The notes under the pieces are model-generated. The model was not told the origin of the DNA, did no database searches, and worked only from the letters and a program-made list of their open reading frames with translations. Both the position numbers and the translations under genes were made by a program. From positions 1 to 64,000 of the forward strand of contig NZ_LGTC01000001.1 in NCBI RefSeq assembly GCF_001262605.1: a DNA stretch of 64,000 nt, given 5' to 3'. Every line of letters begins with the position of its first letter. Position 1 is the stretch's first letter. This document shows positions 1 through 9,770 of the stretch, one piece after another. The stretch comes from Pseudobacteroides cellulosolvens ATCC 35603 = DSM 2933. GTDB lineage: Bacteria > Bacillota > Clostridia > Acetivibrionales > DSM-2933.

Positions 1-1088
1 GACGAATATGCAGCTCAAGTTGTCCGTGACATTTTCAAGTGGAAACTTGAGGGGATGAGCCAGCAGGGATAGCCAACCGACTAAATGAAATGGGCATCCT
101 GTCCCCTATGGAATATAAACGCTCATTGGGAGAAAGGTACAAACAACCTTTAAAGTAAAACAGCAGGCTCTCTGGTCTGCCGTTGCAGTCAGACGAATCT
201 TAACAAATGAATTGTATATCGTGTGTTGGAGCAGGGAAAAGAACCACTCCGAATTACAAAATAAAACGAGAGTTGAACGTCCTAAAGAAGAGTGGGTGCG
301 AGTGGAAAATGCACATGAGCCTATAATATCAAAAGAGCTATTTACCACAGTAAATGGTTTATTGCTCCATGACACTCGGATTGCCCCTGCTGAGGAAACC
401 GTATATCTTTTTTCAGGTATTATTGTCTGCGGGGATTGTAAAGAAAAATATGATCCGCAAGACGGTTCCTGCTAATGGGAAAAATATTACTACTACACTT
501 GTTCTACCAACCGAAATGATAAAATAGTTGCACTACCCATAATATCAGTGAAAAGGCATTTGAAGAAGCTTTTGGTGGCTTTAAATGTACATATACGCAG
601 TATTCTTGATATTGAACGTATTCTAACATATATCGATACACTACCTTACAAGCAAGAAGAAATATTGAAATTGGATGCTCAAATTGTCAAGGCACAAGAG
701 GAAATAGAAAAGATTCAAAAGTATAAGCTGACATCATACGAACACTTTGTAGATAAAGTAATCACCAAAGAAGAATACCGAAACCATGTCAGCAGATATA
801 ATGCTAAAATTCAAAAGGCAGAAAAGCTTATACTAAAGCGTAAACAAGAGATTGAAGATATTATAAACAATAAGACGCCAACTAACTTATGGATTGAGAA
901 TTTTAAGCAGTACCAAACATTGAGCAGCTTACACGAAAGTAGTTGTGTCATTGATGGGAGAAATATATGTATATGAAAATGGGAAAATCGATATTCATTT
1001 TAAACATCAAGCGGAATATGAAAGTGCTATTCGTTTTATAGAAAGCGCCAGCAAATCAGACTCCTTTGATGCGAGTGTTGCGTTTTAA
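1..1088 (+). pseudogene. Decayed large serine recombinase (C-terminal remnant)
   Basis: This is the C-terminal two thirds of a large serine recombinase, broken by several frameshifts and stops. Pieces in order: a recombinase-domain segment at 1-69 ending in a stop; a shifted continuation (IANRLNEMGILSP) at about 68-150; a segment at 212-475 with the start of the zinc ribbon (CGDCKEKY); and a coiled-coil segment at 548-976 followed by a shifted tail to 1088. The catalytic N-terminal domain would lie upstream of the window. The layout matches the intact gene at 2799-4406. It cannot make an active recombinase. Confidence 0.8.
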
Positions 1089-1103
1089 GGAGGCGATTTA
1101 ATC

Positions 1104-2833
1104 ATGGCAAGAAAAAGCAGAAGACAGTCTGTGATCGCACAAAAAGAAACGGTAACACAGGAGAAGGTTTTTAAAACAGGACTGTATGTCCGTCTTTCTA
1201 TTGAGGATGTGCGTGACAGAAAAGATAGTGATTCCATTGAAAATCAGACATATTTGTTGAAACAATTCGTTGAGGAAAGGCCATTTTTGCAGATTTACTC
1301 AATATATACGGACAACGGAGAAAAAGGAACGAATTTTGACCGTCCTGAATTTAACAGGCTTATGGACGATGTTAAAGCAGGCAGAGTGAACTGCATTGTG
1401 GTAAAAGACCTCTCGCGCTTTGGCAGAGATTATCTTGAAACCGGAAACTATCTTGAAAAGATTTTTCCGTTTCTTGGAGTCCGTTTTATATCTATCAATG
1501 ATAATTATGACAGCTTTAACCCTGAAAACAGTAATGAAGCTTGATTATTTCTTTGAAAAATCTTTGAATGATGTTTATACAAAGGACATATCCAAGAAAT
1601 CATCTCTACCTTCAGGAGAAAGACAGTCGAAGGGTGAATTTTTAGGTGCACACGTGCCTTATGGATACAGCAGGCCGGATGACGGCACTTATAAACTTGT
1701 AGTTGACGAGGAAGCTGCTTTAGTCATTCGGCAAATCTACCAGTGGAAAGTAGAAGGGCTGAGCGATACTGCAATAGCTCGTCGCTTAAATGATATGGGA
1801 ATACCTTCTCCAAGCAGTACAAATATTTAAAGGCGAGTGGAAAAATGCCCGTTATAATAACAATATCTGGCAGCGTCAGGCAATTAAAGCTATAACAGAG
1901 AATGAAGTATATTTAGGACACAAGATATATGGCAAAATTCAGGCATCCCTTTATGAAGGCAAGCGAAAATCAAGAGTGCCAAGAGATGAATGGACAATTA
2001 TTGAAAACGACCATGAACCGATTATCGATCAAGAAACTTTTGATATTGTCCATGCTAGACGATTGGAAGTATATAAAGAATTTACTGAACGCTTAGAGCA
2101 AAACAAGCATTTTGAAAATACTGAGAATATTTTTAAGGATATTGCTATTTGCGGAGATTGCAAATGTAAACTTGTTCGCAGGAGAAGGATTAAAAATGAT
2201 GAGCTTTATTATTATTTTTCATGCACTACTTACGAAACAAATAGTGGTTATAAATGCACGAGAAAGCATATAGTAGAAACTGATATGATTAAAGCAGTAT
2301 ATGCTGCTATTCGCAGTCAAATAGATATGGTTGCATCGGTGGATGATATTCTGAGAAAAGTAAATTCCGATGCGAGTTATGAGAATAGGAAAGACAACTT
2401 GGCTAATGAAATCAGAAAGGTTAAAGCACAAATTGAAAGGCTGCCTTCCTTGCGAAGTTCTCTTTATGATGATTATATTGAACAACTGCTTACTGAACAG
2501 GAGTATCTATATGCAAAAATTAAGTATGAGAAAGATGAAGTTGCATTAAAAGACAGACTAAATGAATTGTTGTTACAACAGAAGAAGTATGATCAAACAT
2601 ATTCCTATGAAAACCAGTGGTTATCTTCTTTTAGAGCATTCCGAGATGAAAAAGAATTAACTAAAGAAATGGTTGCAGCCCTCATAGAAACTGTGGAACT
2701 GTATGCCGATAGGAGTATACAGATCAATTTTAAGTTTAAAGACGAATATGAGGAATTACTTGATTATCTTAACACTATAGAAGATGAGGTGAAGCCTGAT
2801 GAACAAGAATGTCTCAGTAGCTATGTACATTAG
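1104..2833 (+). pseudogene. Large serine recombinase broken by two frameshifts
   Basis: The resolvase catalytic domain is at 1104-1544, with the YVRLS motif holding the nucleophilic serine and the SRFGRDYLE segment. The frame then shifts near 1540; the recombinase domain continues at about 1540-1830 (HVPYGYSR, RRLNDMGIPSP). It shifts again near 1815 and runs to 2833 with a zinc ribbon (CGDCKCKL ... C) and a coiled coil. An RBS-like aaggagg precedes the ATG. Summed length is about 570 codons, normal for this family. Its end overlaps the next gene start by 35 nt, so the genes were once a tandem array. Both breaks could be sequencing errors, but the neighbouring remnant at 1-1088 makes real decay more likely. 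Confidence 0.85.
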
Positions 2834-4406
2834 GCTTTCCAATGAGGATGCGGACATTTCAAAAAATGATGCAAAAATTGAAAGCAACAGCGTTAGTAAT
2901 CAGCGTGATCTGTTGATGGATTTTATAAGTCGCCATCCTGATTTGGCAGATTCAAACATCTTGGAGTTTTGCGATGACGGCTACAGCGGTACGAATTTTG
3001 AACGTCCGGCAGTACAGCAGTTGTTAACCAAAGTAAGGCAAGGAGAAATTAACTGTATTGTGGTAAAAGATTTTTCACGATTTGGCAGAAACTACTTGGA
3101 GTTAGGGGATTATCTGGAGCAAGTATTTCCGTTTTTAGGAGTTCGATTTATATCTGTAAATGACGGATATGACAGTGCAAAAGATAATGGTATAACGGCA
3201 GGCCTTGATATTGGGTTGAAGAACCTTATCTACGACCTTTACAGTAAAGACCTATCAAAGAAAGTAAAGACAGCTAAAACAGCTAAAATGAAAAAGGGCG
3301 AGTATATTGGTTCTTTCGCTCCATTTGGGTATCTCAAAGCGAAGGATAAGAAAAATGCAATTGTTGTTGATGAGGAAGCTGCAGTTGTTGTTAAGCGAAT
3401 CTTTCAATTGGCAGCCGAGGGGAACAATACAAGTGCGATCGCTAAAATACTCAATGCAGATGGAGTACCTTCACCTGCAAGGCACTACCAAAAAAATCAT
3501 AATAACAAAAAGTGGAGAAAAGCCAAAGGAGATTTGGTTTGGCAAACTATGGCTGTCTTAAAAATCCTTAAAGATGAAACTTACACAGGAAAGACAATCA
3601 ACCATAAGAGGGAAAAGCCTGACGTTAACAGTATGAGTACGGTGGCTGTTCCGAGGGAACAATGGATAGTGGTTCCAGATACGCATGAGGCTATAATAAG
3701 CGAAGAATTGTATTTGGAAGCTCAGAAGGTGATTCGTAAGATATCCAAACGTAAAGAGTACAAGATTGATAATACAAGAGTTCTTTATGGTAAAGTAAAA
3801 TGCGGTATTTGTAAGAAGAACCTTCAACGCTCACATACAAAGGTGCCTTATTATATTTGTAAGAGCAACTATTTTGATGAAAACAGCCTTTGCTATCATG
3901 GAAGAACAGAGGAGCCAATGATTCTGGAAGTGCTATTGGAAGCAATACGGCAACAGGCTCAAATAGCCAACAAAGCAGAAAAGCTTGTACTTAAGGAAAA
4001 AGAAAAATCAGAAAGTGAAGTGGCTGATTTATTACAATCTGCAAGGAAAGCTCAGCAACATCTTGAAAGGCTAAATGCTTTAAAAATTGAAGAGTATGAG
4101 AAATATTTGGATGGGAAGATCGGAAAAGATGACTATCTGAAGCAGAGAGAAATGTACAATCAAGAGATTGAACAAACATCCTCGCAGATTAGCAAACTGG
4201 AAGCCGATTACGAACTTCAAAAACTAAAGAATAAGGAGTCGGAAAACCAATTTATCGAACACTTCAAAAGAAAACAGGAAATCAAAGAACTAAGCAGGGA
4301 TTTAGTGAAAGAACTTGTTGATTCAATATACGTGTTCGGTGAAAATCAGATTGAGATTGTGTGGAACTTTGCTGATGATTATAAAAAAATATTGGAGATG
4401 TTATAA
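2799..4406 (+). CDS. Large serine recombinase, intact
   Basis: A 535-residue site-specific recombinase. The resolvase-type catalytic domain is at residues 1-150, with Y10-x-R12-x-S14 giving the nucleophile Ser14 and SRFGRNYLE further on. A recombinase DNA-binding domain follows at about 160-300 (GYLKAKD, ILNADGVPSP). A zinc ribbon starts near 334 (CGICKKNL ... YYICKSN) and a coiled coil spans about 390-480. Such enzymes integrate and excise elements between short att sites. Its start lies inside the end of the frameshifted recombinase and its stop overlaps the next ATG by one base, so the genes are translationally coupled. It is the only enzyme in 1-4850 that looks active and probably mobilises that element. 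Confidence 0.93.
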   Translation: MNKNVSVAMYIRLSNEDADISKNDAKIESNSVSNQRDLLMDFISRHPDLADSNILEFCDDGYSGTNFERPAVQQLLTKVRQGEINCIVVKDFSRFGRNYLELGDYLEQVFPFLGVRFISVNDGYDSAKDNGITAGLDIGLKNLIYDLYSKDLSKKVKTAKTAKMKKGEYIGSFAPFGYLKAKDKKNAIVVDEEAAVVVKRIFQLAAEGNNTSAIAKILNADGVPSPARHYQKNHNNKKWRKAKGDLVWQTMAVLKILKDETYTGKTINHKREKPDVNSMSTVAVPREQWIVVPDTHEAIISEELYLEAQKVIRKISKRKEYKIDNTRVLYGKVKCGICKKNLQRSHTKVPYYICKSNYFDENSLCYHGRTEEPMILEVLLEAIRQQAQIANKAEKLVLKEKEKSESEVADLLQSARKAQQHLERLNALKIEEYEKYLDGKIGKDDYLKQREMYNQEIEQTSSQISKLEADYELQKLKNKESENQFIEHFKRKQEIKELSRDLVKELVDSIYVFGENQIEIVWNFADDYKKILEML

Positions 4407-4729
4407 TGAAGAAAGTATGGATCTACAGCAGGATTGCTAATGCTGAAAATTTAAATGATGTTTATCTGATTGGGCAAGAAAGATCGTTAAAGAAATTGGC
4501 CGAGCAACATTGTTTTAGCATAGTTGGATATTCAAAAGATATTGGCAGTGGGCTGAATCTCAATAGGAAAGGACTCAAGGAAATTGAGAATGCCATATCT
4601 GTAAATGCGATTGATACCGTTATTGTAAAAGATATGAGCAGGATTGGCAGAAATGTTTTTGATGTTCTTTCTCTTTTAAGAGAATGGAAGGAGCAAGGTA
4701 TTGAATTGCTTACGGCAGATGAATTATAG
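4406..4729 (+). CDS. Small resolvase-domain protein without catalytic serine
   Basis: A 107-residue protein made only of a resolvase-type N-terminal domain. The family signature Y-x-R-x-S reads Y7-S8-R9-I10-A11 here, so the nucleophilic serine is alanine, while the later SRIGRN segment is kept. It lacks the DNA-binding recombinase domain and the zinc ribbon. Its ATG overlaps the stop of the preceding recombinase by one base, so both are made from one message. I infer an accessory role, for example forming mixed complexes with the full-length recombinase or controlling direction, rather than catalysis. A simple truncated relic is the alternative, although the frame is clean and coupled. Confidence 0.75.
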   Translation: MKKVWIYSRIANAENLNDVYLIGQERSLKKLAEQHCFSIVGYSKDIGSGLNLNRKGLKEIENAISVNAIDTVIVKDMSRIGRNVFDVLSLLREWKEQGIELLTADEL

Positions 4730-4777
4730 AAATATCAATAAACCAAAGCAAAGGACGGATGATTCTTAATAATCTTA

Positions 4778-4821
4778 AACCGGGTGGTTTCGTTGAAGAA
4801 ATCGCTCGGTTCTATTTTTTT
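4778..4821 (+). terminator. Rho-independent terminator after recombinase array
   Basis: A stem of about 14 base pairs (including G-U pairs) between AACCGGGTGGTTTC and GAAATCGCTCGGTT with a six-base loop, followed by a run of seven T residues. It lies 49 nt after the stop of the small resolvase-like gene and just before the truncated helicase gene, so the element's transcription should end here. Confidence 0.85.
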
Positions 4822-4854
4822 ATGTGAAAAATTTAAAAATTTTTTAGTTTTTAC

Positions 4855-6066
4855 TTGACACAGGCTGATGAATGCCATCACGTTTCAGCATTTAGCTTTG
4901 AAAAGGTACTAAAGACTGCAACATCAAAGTATGTTTATGGATTATCTGCTACACCTAATCGGAAAGATGGTCACCATCCAATAATATTCATGCAGTGTGG
5001 ATCAATACGTTTTAGGGATGATGCAAAGAAACAAGCTGAAAAAAGACCGTTCGAGCATTATGTTATTCCAAGATTTACGTCTTTAAGAGTTCCACTTTTT
5101 GAGGATGAGAAGAATGTTACCATACAAGAACTTTATTCTGAAATTGTTATAAATGAAGTTCGAAACCAAATGATTGTTGATGATGTAGTTAACTGCTATG
5201 AAAGTGGAAGAAATTGTATAGTGTTAACTGAAAGGACTGCTCATGTTGAATGGTTTGTAAAAAAACTAAATGAAAAAATACCAAATGTTATTTCACTTAC
5301 AGGCGGTATGGGGGTTAAAGAGACAAGAGAAACTATGAAAAGAATAGAAGATATTCCTACTGATATAAACTTGGTTCTGGTGGCTACTGGAAAATATATC
5401 GGAGAAGGATTTGATGAACCACGCCTGGATACATTGTTTTTGGCAATGCCTATATCTTGGAAGGGTACATTGCAGCAATATGCAGGAAGGCTCCATAGAT
5501 TATACAAAAATAAAAGCGAAGTTCAAATATATGATTATGTAGATATTCATATAAAAATGCTTGAAAGAATGTATCACAAGAGAGTTACAGGTTATGCATC
5601 CATTGGTTATAAGGCTAAGGGTGAAAACATAGAAACTGAAGCCATAAATATCATATTTAACAAGAGTAATTTCTTGCCAGTATATACTAACGATATTTTG
5701 AACTCAACAAGGGAAATATTAATTATTAGTCCCTTTATTTCAAAGAAGAGAACAATAGATATGCTTCAATACTTGGAAATAGCAATTAAAAATAATGTAA
5801 AAGTATTTTTAGTAACAAGGCCTGTAGATGACTTTAAATGGAAGGATTGTGCATTACTTCAGGAAGTGCTTAATTTACTAATTAATGCAGGAATAAATGT
5901 TGTTTTTAGGTCAAATATTCATCAGAAATTTGCAGTTATGGATCAAAAAATTGTTTGGTATGGCAGTATAAATCTGATGAGTTTTGGTAGTGCTGAAGAG
6001 AGCATAATGAGACTTGAAAATTCAAATATTGCATTTGAATTAATAAAAAGTATGGAAGAAAATTAG
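4855..6066 (+). pseudogene. Truncated SF2 helicase with C-terminal PLD nuclease domain
   Basis: 403 codons are open from a TTG, but the protein begins at the DExH box (DECHH at residues 5-9). The Walker A part of the first RecA domain is missing, so ATP binding is lost. Visible motifs: LSATPNRKDGHHP (motif III region), the second RecA domain with QYAGRLHR near residues 208-215, and a C-terminal phospholipase-D-like half site H356-x-K358-x4-D363 followed by WYGSINL. The HHPIIFMQCG segment resembles helicases of TOTE-type conflict proteins, which carry a primase domain upstream; that comparison is from memory. The truncation coincides with the end of the recombinase array. Excision of that element might restore the gene. 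Confidence 0.8.
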
Positions 6067-6075
6067 GAACGAATA

Positions 6076-7098
6076 TTGTCAAATAGTGAAAGAAGGTTGT
6101 GCTTAATGGGGGCTGAAAATCTAAGATTTAATAAAATTATAGAGTTAATACATAGTGCAAGGGAAAATGCACTTCGTAAGGTTAATGAGGAGCTAATCAT
6201 ACTTTACTGGAATGTGGGAGAATATATATCAAAGGAACTTGAGACAAAAAGTTGGGGTGCCTCATATATAGATGAAATTGCTAAGTATATTTCAGAAAAT
6301 TGTCCGGAAATCAAAGGCTTTAATCGCCGTGGGCTATATAGAATGAAACAATTTTATGAAACTTATAAGGACAATGAATTTGTGACAACAGTGTTGACAC
6401 AAATTAGCTGGTCAAATCATTTAGAAATTATGTCAAATGCAAAAACAGATGAAGAGCGTGAGTTTTATATCCGGCTTTGCATTAAAGAAAAATATTCAGT
6501 GAGAGAACTGCAAAGGCAGATTGATAGTGGATATTTTGAACGATATATGCTTTCAAAGGTTACTCTTGCACCAGAATCAGTGCCGAGTAAAATTAAATCA
6601 AAATTCTTAGATACTTATGTTCTAGAGTTTTTGAATTTGCCAGATAAATTTTCTGAATTGGAATTCAAGAAAGCCATTATCGGAAATTTAAAGAATTTTA
6701 TATTGGAGGTTGGTAAAGATTTTACATTTATAGGAGAGGAATATCGTGTTCAGGCTGGTGGTAGTGATTATTATATAGACTTGTTATTTTATCACAGAGG
6801 ACTTGCCTGTTTAGTTGCTTTTGAACTAAAAATTGGTGCATTTAAGCCTGAGCATTTAGGTAAAATGAATTTTTACTTGGAGTGCCTCGATAGAGATCAT
6901 AAGAATCCAAAGGAAAATCCAAGTGTAGGTATTATACTTTGTGCAAATAAAGATGACGAAATAGTGGAATTTGCATTATCGCGAAGTTTATCTCCAACAA
7001 TGATTTCTGAATATACTCTTAAATTAATAGATAAGAAACTACTAAAACAAAAGTTGCATGAATTAACTGAAATTGCAAGCTTCGAAGATAAGGGGTAA
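6076..7098 (+). CDS. DUF1016/YhcG-type PDDEXK nuclease
   Basis: About 340 residues from the TTG at 6076, or 330 from the ATG at 6106, which may be the true start. The N-terminal half is the helical DUF1016 DNA-binding region (ILYWNVGEYISKEL, GFNRRGLYRMKQFYE, SWSNHLEIM). The C-terminal half is the nuclease fold, with D235 in the YYIDLLFYHR strand and E250-x-K252 in FELKIG, the usual PD-(D/E)XK trio. Family members sit in defence islands and next to restriction systems. It starts 9 nt after the truncated helicase, so the two probably form one conflict-type operon. It looks intact; its target is unknown. Confidence 0.88.
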   Translation: MSNSERRLCLMGAENLRFNKIIELIHSARENALRKVNEELIILYWNVGEYISKELETKSWGASYIDEIAKYISENCPEIKGFNRRGLYRMKQFYETYKDNEFVTTVLTQISWSNHLEIMSNAKTDEEREFYIRLCIKEKYSVRELQRQIDSGYFERYMLSKVTLAPESVPSKIKSKFLDTYVLEFLNLPDKFSELEFKKAIIGNLKNFILEVGKDFTFIGEEYRVQAGGSDYYIDLLFYHRGLACLVAFELKIGAFKPEHLGKMNFYLECLDRDHKNPKENPSVGIILCANKDDEIVEFALSRSLSPTMISEYTLKLIDKKLLKQKLHELTEIASFEDKG

Positions 7099-7399
7099 AA
7101 TGTGGGAACATACAGTAATTTATGTAAATGCAATAGACTGTATCCAAGTTAATTTGCGTTAATTCCTGTCTAGTGTGATTTTTATTACCCTAAAGCCAAT
7201 TATAGGATAAAATAAATCGCACTACTCCAAAATGCAATTTTAAAATAATATTAATATGAAGAGAAGCTCAACAAATTATCCAACGGATATTCCACTAACC
7301 ACCGTTCATTGAAAACATAATATTTATTATTTTAGGTACTCTCCACAAATGTGAGAAAAAGGCTTAAAGCCGTTAGGACACTTGGAGCACAAGTGGTTT
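7099..7399. other. Intergenic, no gene seen
   Basis: About 300 nt between the DUF1016 nuclease and the cotJC terminator. I see no supported ORF. A short hairpin-forming string (cacttgg, gcac, aagtg) at about 7380-7397 resembles one at 24426-24444 inside element A, but is too short to interpret. Confidence 0.5.
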
Positions 7400-7446
7400 T
7401 GGCAACAAAAATAAATTAGCCTTGGTTGACTAAATCTCCCAAGGCT
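7400..7446 (-). terminator. cotJC: Terminator of the cotJ operon
   Basis: Read on the minus strand, the stem AGCCTTGG/CCAAGGCT is followed by a T-rich tract (aatttatttttg). It lies 14 nt beyond the cotJC stop. It would end the message of the reassembled cotJA-cotJB-cotJC operon, and now lies about 41 kb from the rest of the operon. Confidence 0.75.
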
Positions 7447-7459
7447 ATACTATCCATTA

Positions 7460-7902
7460 CTACTTCTTATTTGCCATACAATCCGGTTTTTTAACAAAAC
7501 ATTTCTTTTCAGCCAGCTTTCTCTGAACAATATCCAATGCCTCTCCAAACCTCTGGAAGTGTACAACTTCTCTTTCTCTTAAGAATCTTAAGGGGTCTAT
7601 AACATCAGGGTCATCGCACATATTTATGAGATTTTCATAAGTAGCTCTAGCTTTTTGTTCTGCCGCCAAGTCTTCTACCAGATCAGCAATTGGGTCGCCC
7701 TTTGACTGGATGTAAGCTGCTGTAAAGGGGTTACCTGCTGCACTCATAGGATATATTGCGTGGTCGTGGTCAGCATAGTAATCACCCAGACCTTCTGCTT
7801 CCATTATCTTTGCAGGAACACATTTGGTTAGTTGGTGTACGATTGAGCCCACTATTTCAAGGTGTGCAAGTTCTTCGGTACCTATATCATTAAGTATTGC
7901 CT
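7460..7902 (-). CDS. cotJC: Spore coat protein CotJC, piece 3 of 3 (C-terminal)
   Basis: This holds the C-terminal 147 codons of CotJC, a manganese-catalase-like ferritin-fold protein of the spore coat. It begins at KAILNDIGTEELAHLE and contains the ligand pair E-x-x-H in EELAHLE, the later Glu in AAEQKARATYE and the His in REREVVHFQRF. The frame is clean to the stop. Upstream, homology ends exactly at the core cctttg (plus strand 7900-7905), and the next in-frame codons run into a stop inside element A. The ATG at 7909 is an accident of the junction, not a real start. The rest of the gene is at 26900-26971 and 48474-48564. Joined, the protein is 201 residues, compared with about 189 for B. 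subtilis CotJC. Confidence 0.93.
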
Positions 7903-7921
7903 TTGACATATTAACGAAATG
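7884..7921. other. Left attachment site of element A
   Basis: The core cctttg at 7900-7905 is identical to 26897-26902. Left of it is cotJC coding sequence (attB half); right of it is the element arm acatattaacgaaatg (attP half). The reverse complement of that arm matches the element arm at the other end (26881-26896, cattaagtaaatatgc) at 12 of 16 positions, giving a dyad-symmetric attP when circularised. The centre of symmetry falls on TT at 7902-7903, the inferred crossover dinucleotide. The cores are in direct orientation, as excision requires. Confidence 0.85.
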
Positions 7922-7979
7922 TATGTAGACAAATTAACTAAATCCTTTTGCATCTTTCATTTTTTCATCTTTTACTTCA

Positions 7980-9018
7980 CTACAACCTTATAGAAGTAAA
8001 AGTATGCCAAGTATCAATGAAATAATACTGTTTTTTTGAAACATCACATCTGCTCCGTTCTTTAATCTCATCATTTATATATGTAAGACTATAAAAATAA
8101 TCTCCAACTTTTTTCTCTTCCAAGCTGGACAGGAGCTGTGGGTTCATCTGGCGTTCCAACAAACCAACCTGCTTACCTTTATCCAGTCTATCTTTTACAT
8201 TTATATTTTTCAATAGCAGTATAGTCATATGGAAAGCAATCTAACACTTCTGGACTACTTACAAAACACCGATTTTTAAGTAATTCCATTTGTTGTTCTT
8301 GAGAAAGCTCATCATCTTCTATATTAATAATATCATCTTTGTCTTTTACATTATAATACAAAATATCGTCACTCCAATAATCGAGTCGAAACCTTGTTCT
8401 ACATTGGGAGCTACTACCCCAACCGTCAGCTAAATCAGCCCTAGGCCTATTATTTCGACAATGGCTCCAATACAATGTTGAGTTCTCGGCTGTACTTTTA
8501 TCAATTAAATTTGGACTTGATTTAATAAAAACACCCGAACGTGAAAAAAGTAAATCCCCAAACATCAAATAAGGCCATTTTGTGTTAACAATTTCAGGAT
8601 GATGATCGTGGGCTAAATATTCTTCTACTTGGTATATCTCACAAAAAAATGGGTGGTATTCTATTGGGTCAACTATATTCAATCCTATCTTTTGCCAGAA
8701 TTCAACATATTGTTCCAATGTGATTTTTGCAACATCATTGCCTTGCCTGCGTTTTTCTTGAAAGCTTAGGAGTAAAACATCATTTATCCTGCTTAATGCA
8801 TATAACTTAAATTCTGCACCAATATCAGGTGCAGTTTTGCTAAATAAGCTATAATCATTATAATTGCTTAAACTTTTGAATACATCTGAAAGAAAGGGGA
8901 TGCTTTTTACAAGTTCATCGTGATATAAGTTATATCCAGTATACTCCCAGATTCGATAATATATCTGTATTTCTGACTCTACCCAATCAGTTTGGCTTAT
9001 ACAAGTTGTTTTAAAAGA
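7980..9018 (-). pseudogene. Decayed gene of unknown function
   Basis: On the minus strand an open frame runs from a stop at 9021 through 8188 and, after a frameshift near 8200, continues to 7980 (RLDKGKQVGLLERQ ... SIRL). There is no credible start codon at its upstream end, and the preceding in-frame segment is an ankyrin-repeat remnant ending in the TAA at 9019-9021. Total coding length is about 340 codons. The sequence is rich in W, Y and acidic residues (WPYLMFGDLLFSR, DDILYYNVKDKDD). I do not recognise the family. It lies at the left edge of element A, 60 nt from the att site. Confidence 0.55.
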
Positions 9019-9230
9019 TTATCTAGGGTTTGCTCCATTTCTGATTAGAATTTGAGTAGTTCTAATTCTATTTTCTGAAGTACAATTCCATGCCCGAACT
9101 GCATGCATCAACGGAGTATATCCATTAGTATGAACGCAATTTACATCTGCACCTTTGCATAATAATTCATTAACTTTTCATAGTTACCGGTTTCTACAGC
9201 ATTATGCAAATCTCTATCAATATCTCTCAC
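9019..9230 (-). pseudogene. Frameshifted ankyrin-repeat protein remnant
   Basis: A GTG at 9230 preceded by ggagg starts LHNAVETGNYEK. After loss of one base near 9180 the reading continues as VNELLCKGADVN, then GYTPLMHAV and TTQILIRNGANPR, then a stop. These are typical ankyrin repeat halves (about 1.5 repeats). The downstream reading after the stop stays in the same frame into the unknown gene, so an original fusion of ankyrin repeats to that domain is possible. Not functional as it stands. Confidence 0.6.
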
Positions 9231-9672
9231 AATAAACAGCCTCCATAATCTATCTATCCAGATGATCAATATAGTTTCGTTTAGTCAAAACCATATACCC
9301 TGGCATAAAAACCATATTTCAACCAATATTAATAAATGTATTTGCTTTTTCTCCACGAAGAACTGATGGATTTAAGGCGTAGTATTTTTCCTTTAACCCT
9401 ATCCATTCTTCCAGTGATTTTTTATATCTTATCAATGAACTTCTTTTTATTCTATGACTTTTTAACCCAATATGCTATGAATCAGGCTCTGTCAAATTAA
9501 GGGAAAATGAAGTTGTAAAAAAATTATCACGAATTGCAAAAATTAATTGCATTCACAAGTTTAAATTGGCATCACAATTTGATATAATTGCAAATGGTAA
9601 TAAAATAAGAGCAATGGAGTTATTATTGATGTGACGTAGTTGCTATTTTTATATGAAATTATCTTTTTTGAT
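9231..9672. other. Intergenic with a short coding relic
   Basis: No intact gene. On the minus strand about 9319-9473 is open for roughly 50 codons (RYKKSLEEWIGLKEKYYALNPS) without a start, and I do not recognise it. The rest is AT-rich and leads into repeat R1. Confidence 0.35.
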
Positions 9673-9755
9673 GTCTAGGAAATTATGGTGTCTTTGACAC
9701 CATAATTTCTCACGACGAATTTTCAAGGAAACAAAAGCCGCTTTGCGGTTTTGTT
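9673..9755. repeat. Dispersed double-hairpin repeat R1, copy a
   Basis: First hairpin: gtctaggaaattatggtg and its complement ending ctcacgac. Then a short spacer with caagg, then a second hairpin with arms AAAAgcCGC and GCGgTTTT. The same two-hairpin layout recurs at 49107-49187 and, inverted, at 53239-53318, with shorter copies elsewhere. It sits 16 nt before the potA ATG, so it is within the potA leader and may affect its expression. Confidence 0.8.
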
Positions 9756-9770
9756 TAGAAGGGATCCACA

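Larger units (their letters stand above)
1..4860. mobile_element. Right end of a third serine-recombinase element (partial)
   Basis: The first 4.85 kb contains only serine recombinase genes, all on the plus strand: two decayed, one intact, and one small resolvase-like protein. Immediately afterwards comes a helicase gene that starts abruptly at its DExH box, so its 5' part is missing. The simplest reading is that a recombinase-bearing element inserted into the helicase gene and that the window shows its right end. The exact crossover is not determined, because the other end lies outside the window; it should be within about 4845-4875. Alternatively the 5' part of the helicase was deleted during decay. 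Confidence is moderate for the element and low for the boundary. Confidence 0.5.

Noticed and set aside
1..4406. Three functional recombinases acting together
   Set aside because: Two of the three are broken by frameshifts and stops; only 2799-4406 is intact.
7460..7909. A complete short CotJC/catalase gene starting at the ATG at 7909
   Set aside because: The N-terminal third of the fold, with one metal ligand, is missing, and homology starts at KAILND. The ATG lies in the element A arm and is an accident of the junction.
9319..9473. A transposase fragment on the minus strand
   Set aside because: About 50 open codons without a start and without a motif I can name. Mentioned only as a relic.
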